From assembly GCA_018676275.1 (NCBI GenBank), contig JABHFC010000144.1, positions 1-12,297 on the forward strand: DNA of 12,297 nt. The letters are read 5' to 3'. Below are positions 6,782 through 12,297 of the stretch, piece by piece. A program made the position numbers and the translations under genes. Origin of the DNA: Gammaproteobacteria bacterium (GTDB lineage: Bacteria; Pseudomonadota; Gammaproteobacteria; Eutrophobiales; Eutrophobiaceae). The notes beneath the pieces were generated by a model. It searched no databases. It saw only the letters and a program-made list of their open reading frames with translations, and had not been told where the DNA came from. Position 1 is the stretch's first letter; the number at the start of each line of letters is the position of its first letter.

Positions 6782-7528
6782 ATGAAAAAATATATATTGT
6801 TAGCACTGCTTCTTACAAGCGTCGCACCTCTCGCCTTTGCAGAACAGGGTGATATCCTGGTTCGTTTGCGTGGTATCGCTATTGTCCCTGACGATGATAG
6901 TGACCAGGTAAGGGTAGCTGGCTTAGGCACCGTTCAGGGCTTAAATGGTGGTGAATCCTCACGTGTCAACGTTACCAAAGCCATTGTTCCTGAAGTTGAT
7001 ATTACCTATATGCTAACGAAGTATATCGGCATTGAAGCCATTGCCGGAATCGCCAATCATGATGTTGAACTGCAAGATAACGGCCTATCGACGCTGGTGA
7101 CGACTCTAACAGGCGGCGCTGCTGGTAGCTGTCTCACTGATGGTTTTAAGATATTCGACACATGGGTATTGCCACCAACAGTCACCATCCAATATCACTT
7201 CATGCCCGATAATAATATTCGTCCTTATGCCGGTGTTGGCGTTAACTACACGGCCTTCCTCTGGGATGACGCAACAACTCAGCTTGAAACAGCTGTGGGC
7301 GGACCTGTCCACGTTAACTCCAGGAATGGCTGGGCCTGGGCCGCACAAGTTGGTGTTGATATCGACTGGAAGGACAACTGGTATTTCAACATTGATCTGA
7401 AATATATAGATCTCGAAACCGAAGCCAGCATTTTCATAGATGGCGGCCCTCTGGCTGGTACAAATTTACGTGTCGATACAAACGTAAGTCCATTTGTTGT
7501 GGGTGCAGGTATAGGCTATCGATTCTAA
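6782..7528 (+). CDS. OmpW-family outer-membrane beta-barrel protein
   Basis: The 248-residue precursor has a clear Sec signal peptide (MKKYILLALLLTSVAPLAFA, cleavage after residue 20). The mature chain alternates in the manner of beta strands and ends in Phe (GAGIGYRF), the C-terminal signal recognised by the Bam machinery. The stretch WVLPPTVTIQYHF (128-140) followed by IRPYAGVGVNYTAF (146-159) is the hallmark region of OmpW/AlkL-type eight-stranded barrels. Known: these small barrels pass hydrophobic small molecules sideways into the outer membrane, and in E. coli ompW responds to oxygen through FNR. Here no FNR box lies directly before the gene. AAGGA is well placed upstream of the ATG. 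Inference: it may help entry of aromatic or other hydrophobic substrates, but the gene is not in the aromatic operon. A single Cys117 lies in the segment before the hallmark motif. Confidence 0.85.
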   Translation: MKKYILLALLLTSVAPLAFAEQGDILVRLRGIAIVPDDDSDQVRVAGLGTVQGLNGGESSRVNVTKAIVPEVDITYMLTKYIGIEAIAGIANHDVELQDNGLSTLVTTLTGGAAGSCLTDGFKIFDTWVLPPTVTIQYHFMPDNNIRPYAGVGVNYTAFLWDDATTQLETAVGGPVHVNSRNGWAWAAQVGVDIDWKDNWYFNIDLKYIDLETEASIFIDGGPLAGTNLRVDTNVSPFVVGAGIGYRF

Positions 7529-7542
7529 ATAGACTGTAGTAA

Positions 7543-7583
7543 GACGATTATTTCGCTATCAAGCTGGTAGCGAGATAATTGTC
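7543..7583 (+). terminator. Long hairpin downstream of the OmpW-like gene
   Basis: Arms 7543-7558 and 7568-7583 can pair over all 16 bases in RNA (14 Watson-Crick pairs and two G-U wobbles) around a 9-base loop. It begins 14 bases after the porin stop codon. There is no T-run after it, so it is either a factor-dependent transcript end or a 3'-end-protecting structure. The rest of the 284-bp gap holds a second weaker inverted repeat (TGGCACAT at 7592-7599 with ATGTGCCA at 7622-7629) and no convincing gene. Confidence 0.4.
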
Positions 7584-7812
7584 AGACAAAGTGGCACATT
7601 CCTGAGCTCCCCCGCTATGGTATGTGCCATATTCCATTTCTAAATAATGGATTCAAACTGGGTGATGTTCAGATCCCAGCTACTAAAAATAAAAGGCCCG
7701 AATGTTATAGTAAATCTGATGAGTCATCCCCGATCACATCTGAATTATCCAGTTTATAGACTATTTCATTATTCTGACTGGTGATATGCTAAGCACATAA
7801 TAAAAATAGCAA

Positions 7813-8292
7813 ATGAGAAAGCCCATGTTAAAAATTATTCTATTCACGTGCATTACTTTTGCCTTATCCAGTTCTATTTGTTTCGCTGAAAAACCACATG
7901 GACCAAAGCCTGAAGTTATTGAAATTACTGTTGGCTCAAAAGATGGTGGTATGCAGTTTTCACCAGACGAATTAACATTTGAACGAGGTAAATATTATAA
8001 ACTGGTTATAAGCAATCCCAGTCAGGATGACCATTATTTCACCTCAGATGCTTTTTCCACCCATATTTTTACCCGTAAAGTAGAAGTAATGGGCACTGGT
8101 GGCAAGACCATTGCAGAAATACATGGAGCAATCAATGATATGGAATTAAAACCCGGTGCAAAGCTTGAATGGTATTTTTATCCGATGACAAAAGGAAAAA
8201 ACCTGAAACTCTTCTGCCATAAGAAGGGGCATGAAGCAGCGGGAATGATTGGTAAAATCAATATTGTCGGCCCACTCTCTTTTTCAAAGTAA
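7813..8292 (+). CDS. Exported cupredoxin (type 1 copper protein)
   Basis: The precursor has 159 residues with a signal peptide ending at about residue 25 (SICFA before EKPHG), so the protein is periplasmic or extracytoplasmic. Seen: the cupredoxin pattern with His74 (QDDHYF) as first copper ligand and Cys135-X4-His140-X4-Met145 (FCHKKGHEAAGM) as the C-terminal ligand loop, the arrangement of type 1 blue copper sites. Known: such single-domain proteins shuttle electrons or bind copper in the periplasm; the partner is not indicated here. Two starts are possible: ATG at 7813, with no ribosome site, or ATG at 7825 preceded by GAGAAA at 7815-7820, which would shorten the signal peptide by four residues and remain functional. 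An extended -10-like TGATATGCT lies at 7782-7790. Its stop lies only 5 bp from the stop of the convergent gene to its right. Confidence 0.85.
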   Translation: MRKPMLKIILFTCITFALSSSICFAEKPHGPKPEVIEITVGSKDGGMQFSPDELTFERGKYYKLVISNPSQDDHYFTSDAFSTHIFTRKVEVMGTGGKTIAEIHGAINDMELKPGAKLEWYFYPMTKGKNLKLFCHKKGHEAAGMIGKINIVGPLSFSK

Positions 8293-8297
8293 TTTTG

Positions 8298-9569
8298 TTA
8301 TTTATTTACAAACTTGTCCCGCACGGTAAATTTTCTCTGTTGTAATTCTTTACCCGCTTCTGCTGTAACTGAACCGGCAGTTACCAGTTCCCATGCACCA
8401 AAACCGGATTCTTTCGCGCGTAGCTGAAGCGAATCGAATAATTGTTCCGTTTGTTCTGACCAGTAGATCAAATCGATTGGAACGAAATAAACCATTCGCC
8501 CATCTTTACTGATTGCTTCCAAAACTTCGCTTCCTGTAAACAATTTTTCCAATTTCGCAACTTTGTCATGATAGTATTTCAGCATCATGGCGCTTTCATC
8601 AAATGCCAACGCCATAACTTCGTTTTGTATCTGAGAAGCCGCTTCGATAAATGCGGATTTATTTCGCACACCATTCATCGAATCTAAATAATGTGATATC
8701 CGGGTAAGATGCCGGGGAGAGAAAGAAGTATGTTGTAGGAAATTATTCACGATTTCAGTATTGATTTTCATATCAATTAAAAGATTTTTATTAATCTGAT
8801 ATAACTCCTGAACACTTTTACTTTTCAGTAAATACTCAGTATAGGTTTCAATCTCGAAATCAGCCGCTTTGGGAGGACGATTAATTTGTGTACGTAATGT
8901 AGGGGTTCCTGCAGATATTCGTCCACTAGACCGAGCCTTTGTAACAGCATTGAGAAACTCCTGTACCCGGAGATTTGTTGAGTAAACGTCCAGTCCCCAC
9001 TGACTGGCAATATTTCGCTTATGCATAGCGGCTACAGGGTCTTTTGATTCCCTAACCTGATAACCAAAAGTATCCGTTGCGTTCTCCGGCAAGCCTGTAA
9101 GTGTTTCATTTAGATTATCCGCGAATTGTCCGGCCAGATCCGCAGCAGACTCTACTGGTCTGCTAAGTATATCGATCGCTGAATTAGCACGGATGCTGAA
9201 TTGTCCACGAATTTCTTCCGACAGGTTTTCATCCTTCCTGCTGAATTCGCTTATCGCCTGTGCCAATGTTGATATTTCCTGAATTCGATTTCGAAACAAG
9301 GCCAGAGAGGTAATATTGTATTTCCCCATATCGCTATCGACACGGAAACTATAAAACTTACCACTTAACTCAATATCTTCTACCCGATGATAAACAGACT
9401 GGGCCTGTTGTGAAGTTAGAACTTCTGACATACGAATGACCGGACGTGCTTCATAGTATGCAGAAGCAGTGTTACTGAACGCAGATAATATGGCTATACA
9501 AAAAAAACACCGCAAGAAATATTTCTTGCAGTGCTCTAATTTAAGTAGTGCGCTTAAACGCCTACTCAT
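8298..9569 (-). CDS. Exported protein of unknown family, last visible gene of the cNMP-rhodanese/Fae-like operon
   Basis: I do not recognise this 423-residue protein. Seen: a long N-region, a hydrophobic segment (about 18-32) and a plausible signal-peptidase site after SNTASA (residue 37), so it is probably exported to the periplasm. The mature part (from Tyr38) has no cysteine, no second membrane segment and no catalytic motif I can name. It is largely helical in character, with heptad-like stretches at about 90-160 and 260-350 and a Tyr/Trp-containing region near the C terminus (FVPIDLIYWSEQTEQLF). The ATG at 9569 overlaps the stop of the Fae-like gene as ATGA, and GGATGG precedes it, which supports this start and suggests translational coupling. 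Function is unknown; coupling to a cytoplasmic Fae-like protein is odd for an exported product. Confidence 0.8.
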   Translation of the reverse strand: MSRRLSALLKLEHCKKYFLRCFFCIAILSAFSNTASAYYEARPVIRMSEVLTSQQAQSVYHRVEDIELSGKFYSFRVDSDMGKYNITSLALFRNRIQEISTLAQAISEFSRKDENLSEEIRGQFSIRANSAIDILSRPVESAADLAGQFADNLNETLTGLPENATDTFGYQVRESKDPVAAMHKRNIASQWGLDVYSTNLRVQEFLNAVTKARSSGRISAGTPTLRTQINRPPKAADFEIETYTEYLLKSKSVQELYQINKNLLIDMKINTEIVNNFLQHTSFSPRHLTRISHYLDSMNGVRNKSAFIEAASQIQNEVMALAFDESAMMLKYYHDKVAKLEKLFTGSEVLEAISKDGRMVYFVPIDLIYWSEQTEQLFDSLQLRAKESGFGAWELVTAGSVTAEAGKELQQRKFTVRDKFVNK

Positions 9570-10114
9570 ATTTTTCCATCCAGACCCATTTGATAATACT
9601 TGTGCGTAATGGATTCCTGATTTTCCAGTAACCAGTCAATATCAGGTTCATTATTCATTGCTTTATGAATTGCGCTTGCTGTGGCTTTACGATGAATATC
9701 AAACAATATCTTATGATCAAGATCATCCGCATCGGCAACCATTGGGTTTAACCACACCGAGACAATTACTCCCAAATCATTTGCTTTCTCTTTCGGTATA
9801 TCACCATTACGTACTGAGTCCAGCACACCATTGGCGATTGCTGCCTGTACGGTTCCCATTAATATGTTGGTATAACGCTCCTTGTTCACTGTTACCTTGC
9901 TTACCATCAGCGTCGCCGGTCTTACCATGATATCGGTATTCAATATTGCCAGAACACGGGAGTGCCCTTTTACCTGATCACCGAGAAGATTTGCAAAGGC
10001 GTTACCTACCGGGCCATCCAAAGCACCTATGGCTACTTCTGGTTCTGCTGCTGTACCGGGAGGACCACCTGCTACTAATGCTTCACCTACTCGTAATACT
10101 ATTTTGTCGCTCAT
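9566..10114 (-). CDS. Formaldehyde-activating-enzyme (Fae) homologue, catalytic His apparently replaced
   Basis: The 182-residue protein aligns over its full length, from memory, with Fae of methylotrophs (about 170 residues). Shared features are VGEALV (9-14), the NAFANLL segment (38-44), KVTVN (73-77), the run VLDSVRNGDIPKEKANDLGVIVSVWLNP (97-124) matching ADSV-EG-IPADEADDL--VGVFI in Fae, and a C-terminal EP...E...ITH. Known: Fae condenses formaldehyde with tetrahydromethanopterin; His22 in the Methylorubrum enzyme lies in VAHIDLIIG. Here the matching segment reads AAEPEVAIG, so His appears to be Glu24. A Gly/Pro insertion sits just before it (AGGPPGTAA). No tetrahydromethanopterin genes are visible. 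Inference: a Fae paralogue with altered or no formaldehyde chemistry, perhaps a binding or sensing protein. GGGAAG precedes the ATG by 5 bases. The upstream stop is 27 bp away, so it is in the same operon. Confidence 0.8.
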   Translation of the reverse strand: MSDKIVLRVGEALVAGGPPGTAAEPEVAIGALDGPVGNAFANLLGDQVKGHSRVLAILNTDIMVRPATLMVSKVTVNKERYTNILMGTVQAAIANGVLDSVRNGDIPKEKANDLGVIVSVWLNPMVADADDLDHKILFDIHRKATASAIHKAMNNEPDIDWLLENQESITHKYYQMGLDGKI

Positions 10115-10141
10115 TATACTTCCCTTGTTATTTATAATTAA

Positions 10142-12297
10142 TTATTCATCATCGCCTAATTGCGCAGCAATATCGCCAAGCAAATTCTCATTTTGCGATT
10201 TTGCACTTTGTTTGGCAGCTTCTGCGCTTTCTTTAATTCGTTTCATTTTTTCGATAATGGTATTGGTATCATAGGACTTTTCTTCAGCCTCTCTTTCATG
10301 CCTGAATTCCGACAAATCCGCTTCCATTTTTTGGCGCAATTCTTCTTCCAGTTTCTTTTTCTTTTGTAGATCTACTTCATTAACAGTCTTGGCTGCGACT
10401 GCTTTAACCTGAGCCTGTTGTGCCTGAACAATTTTCACAGCGGCTTTACTCGCTTTTTGTTCAGCTTGTTTGAGTTCTTCGACTATAGAGTCCTGCTGGA
10501 CTTTGGTGCTTGTAACTTCAGCATCATTTTGTTTGGCTCGGAGCAACTCTATTTCCTGCATTGCAGACTGCTTGGCAACTTCGGCCTCTTCTTTTGCCTT
10601 TCTTACCTCCAGCAGAGTTATCTGAATTTTCTTCTGTTCTTCTTCCAGGGCCAGTCTTTCAGCCCTGATTTTGGCTTCCTGCTCCGCATGCGACTGATCA
10701 TGTGTCATCTTGTACTCAGCGACAATTTTTTCCGCTTCATCTTTCGCAGCCTGACGCGCAGCTTCTGCTTCAGCACGTTCGCGTTTGGCGTTTTCCAGAT
10801 CTTCATTATTTCGCGCGAATTCTTCGGTTAGCTTGCGTCTCTCTTCTTCCAGCTTTATTTTTGCTGCCTGTTGAATCTGCTGTTCCATTTCCTGCTGTTT
10901 GACGCGCTGTTCTTCAGCAGATTTTTCCATCGCCGCTCGTGAAGCCTCGACTTCAGCTTTCATGCGCTCAGCTTCTTCCATTTTTTTGTTCGCTTCATCC
11001 GTTTGCTGTTGACGCATTGCCTCCATTTCGTTTTTAAGTGCTTCAGCTTCCTGCAATTGCTTGTTTGTTTCATCAACTACTTTTTGACGTGAAGCTTCCA
11101 TTTCCTTTTTTAAGGCCTCTGCTTCCTGTAACTGCTGTTTGGATTCGTCTGCCTCCTTTTTCAGTGACGCTTCCATCTCCTCTTTCAATGCCATTGCCTC
11201 TTCCATTTGCTTCCTGGCCACCTCTGCAGCTTCTGCCAGTCGTTCCCTTTCTTTTACTACCAGAGATTCTGCCTCCTGCTTCATTTGCTCGATCTTTTCC
11301 ATTTCCTCAGCGTTACGACTGTATACTTCTTCCAGCTTTTTCTTCTCTTCATCCATACGTTTTTCGGCTTCAGCCTGCATACGTTTTACTTTTTCTTCTT
11401 CATTCTGACGAATCTTGAGAGCTTCTTCCTCCGCCTGTTTTTTTGCCAGTTCAATCCTGCCCCTGTCTTTCTGCAACTGTAGCTCTACCTCAGCCTGTGC
11501 TGCCTTTTTCGTTTCATCGGCTTCATTTATTGCTTTTTCAGCCTCCTCAATTTGCATGTTCTTCTTGCCCAATTCAGCTTCCAGAATTGAAGCTTTAACA
11601 TCGGGATCAAGATTTTGTTTGGAAATCTCGTCGATGACATCAACATCGTCCTGCTTTACTTTCTCTTCTGGCTCTGGTTTCTGTTCTGCTTTTACTTCGG
11701 GCGGCGACGTTTCTTCTGCTGGTGGTTTTGGAGGTGGCACCTGAGTAACTTCAGACTTGTCAGCTGCATCAGGATTATTGACAATGCCACCTTCCAGATA
11801 GCTCACATCAAAGCCACGTTCGGCGAGTAAAAATGCAGCAGTGGAGCTGCGTCCACCGGTATCGCAGTAAACAATATATTTCCTATCCTGCTCCAGCTTT
11901 TCTGCCTGCATACGCAGTATGCTCAGGGGAATGTGAAGGCTGTCTGCAATAGCGTGAGATTCATGTTCTTTTTTAATACGGACATCCAACCAGGCAGCGC
12001 CAGCTTCAATCAGCCCTGTCGCGTCTTCATAACTAACAGACTGTAAAGTCGGGTTTTTGATCAACTCATCAAAATTTTCCTTGCTAAGTTGCATCAAGAT
12101 ACCGTCCGTAGCCATATTGATCGTAGCATTCCTGATGGATTCTGTGATCAGGGCTTCCTCACCGAAACTGTCACCCACACCAAGCACAGCCAGTTTAATG
12201 TCCTTACCGCCGGAAGGAGGAGTTCGAAGCACATTACATTTACCATCTGCAATAATGTAATACTTATCGCCGGGATCACCCTGTTTAATAACAACAT
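10142..12297 (-). CDS. Cyclic-nucleotide-binding / rhodanese / long coiled-coil fusion protein (5' end outside window)
   Basis: The frame is open to the right edge; a GTG at 12232 is an internal codon, because the 21 codons before it (VIKQGDPGDKYYIIADGK) are the conserved N-terminal half of a cyclic-nucleotide-binding fold. Counting from that GTG: residues 1-58 finish the fold, with the phosphate-binding cassette FGEEALITESIRNAT (23-37, Arg34 present). Residues 65-152 are a rhodanese domain with active-site loop CDTGGRSS (123-130, Cys123 present) in a typical context (LDVRIKKEH, FLLAERGFDVSYLEGGI). A Pro/Glu/Lys-rich linker follows (about 163-195), then a charged coiled coil to about 660, with 25-residue repeats at 348-447, and an acidic end LGDDE. 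There is no DNA-binding or membrane segment, so it is probably a cytoplasmic scaffold or sensor. The Fae-like gene follows after 27 bp. Confidence 0.88.
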   Translation of the reverse strand, partial: VVIKQGDPGDKYYIIADGKCNVLRTPPSGGKDIKLAVLGVGDSFGEEALITESIRNATINMATDGILMQLSKENFDELIKNPTLQSVSYEDATGLIEAGAAWLDVRIKKEHESHAIADSLHIPLSILRMQAEKLEQDRKYIVYCDTGGRSSTAAFLLAERGFDVSYLEGGIVNNPDAADKSEVTQVPPPKPPAEETSPPEVKAEQKPEPEEKVKQDDVDVIDEISKQNLDPDVKASILEAELGKKNMQIEEAEKAINEADETKKAAQAEVELQLQKDRGRIELAKKQAEEEALKIRQNEEEKVKRMQAEAEKRMDEEKKKLEEVYSRNAEEMEKIEQMKQEAESLVVKERERLAEAAEVARKQMEEAMALKEEMEASLKKEADESKQQLQEAEALKKEMEASRQKVVDETNKQLQEAEALKNEMEAMRQQQTDEANKKMEEAERMKAEVEASRAAMEKSAEEQRVKQQEMEQQIQQAAKIKLEEERRKLTEEFARNNEDLENAKRERAEAEAARQAAKDEAEKIVAEYKMTHDQSHAEQEAKIRAERLALEEEQKKIQITLLEVRKAKEEAEVAKQSAMQEIELLRAKQNDAEVTSTKVQQDSIVEELKQAEQKASKAAVKIVQAQQAQVKAVAAKTVNEVDLQKKKKLEEELRQKMEADLSEFRHEREAEEKSYDTNTIIEKMKRIKESAEAAKQSAKSQNENLLGDIAAQLGDDE
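10967..11191 (-). repeat. Three tandem 75-bp (25-residue) repeats in the coiled coil
   Basis: Within the fusion protein, residues 348-372, 373-397 and 398-422 (counted from the GTG at 12232) share the pattern ALKxEMEAxxxxxxDExxKxxxEAE. A more decayed fourth copy follows at 423-447 (RMKAEVEASR...). The DNA copies are related but clearly diverged, so this is an old coding duplication rather than an active DNA repeat. Twenty-five residues is not a multiple of seven; it fits 7+7+11, hinting at a mixed heptad-hendecad coiled coil. Confidence 0.7.

Noticed and set aside
8761..8776. Second TTGAT...ATCAA resembling an FNR box
   Set aside because: The spacer is again 6 bases, and it is within a coding region with no gene start nearby.
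10160..11830. Several long plus-strand open frames opposite the coiled-coil gene
   Set aside because: They are rich in Phe, Leu, Ser and Cys in the way expected from the antisense of Glu/Lys/Ala-rich codons, have no ribosome sites, and conflict with clear domains on the minus strand.
12057..12072. TTGAT...ATCAA resembling an FNR box
   Set aside because: The spacer is 6 bases rather than 4, and it lies inside the coding sequence of the cyclic-nucleotide-binding domain.
12230..12232. GTG at 12232 as the true start of the fusion protein
   Set aside because: The 21 codons upstream encode conserved residues of the same cyclic-nucleotide-binding fold, so the real start is beyond the right edge.

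Overview
The window looks like chromosomal DNA of a facultatively anaerobic proteobacterium, probably a gammaproteobacterium. The grounds are family content (an OmpW-type porin, a MarR regulator, Sec signal peptides with Gram-negative architecture) and two exact FNR/Anr/Dnr-type boxes (TTGAT-N4-ATCAA). No rRNA, tRNA, CRISPR array, insertion sequence or phage gene was seen.

Region 1 (1-5304) is an anaerobic aromatic-degradation cluster. Reading leftwards from about 4734 are the three subunits of a molybdenum-flavin-iron-sulfur hydroxylase-family enzyme (small, large, medium; each junction overlaps by 4 bp), followed by the first 203 codons of a phenylacetate-CoA-ligase-type acyl-CoA ligase that leaves the window on the left. 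The medium subunit carries the four-cysteine insertion that is diagnostic of 4-hydroxybenzoyl-CoA reductase. The expected chemistry is therefore activation of an aromatic acid to its CoA thioester, then reductive removal of a phenolic hydroxyl, feeding the benzoyl-CoA pathway. A divergent MarR-family regulator follows. Between the two transcription units is a near-perfect 45-bp palindrome in which similar promoter elements can be read on both strands, so one operator could silence both directions.

Region 2 (5305-8292) is a run of rightward genes: a PhyH-type Fe(II)/2-oxoglutarate dioxygenase, a small membrane-anchored four-cysteine protein resembling DUF6455, an OmpW-like outer-membrane barrel, and an exported single-domain cupredoxin. 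The first two each have an exact FNR box upstream. That links them to oxygen limitation or denitrification even though the first needs O2 to work.

Region 3 (8298-12297) is a leftward operon, cut at its 5' end by the right edge, that I do not recognise as any described system. It contains (i) a cyclic-nucleotide-binding domain fused to a rhodanese domain with an intact active-site loop and then to a charged coiled coil of about 450 residues with 25-residue internal repeats; (ii) a full-length homologue of formaldehyde-activating enzyme (Fae) in which the catalytic His appears to be Glu; and (iii) a 423-residue exported protein of unknown family, whose start overlaps the end of (ii) by 4 bp. 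This is the best candidate for something undescribed. What the three proteins do together cannot be told from sequence alone.
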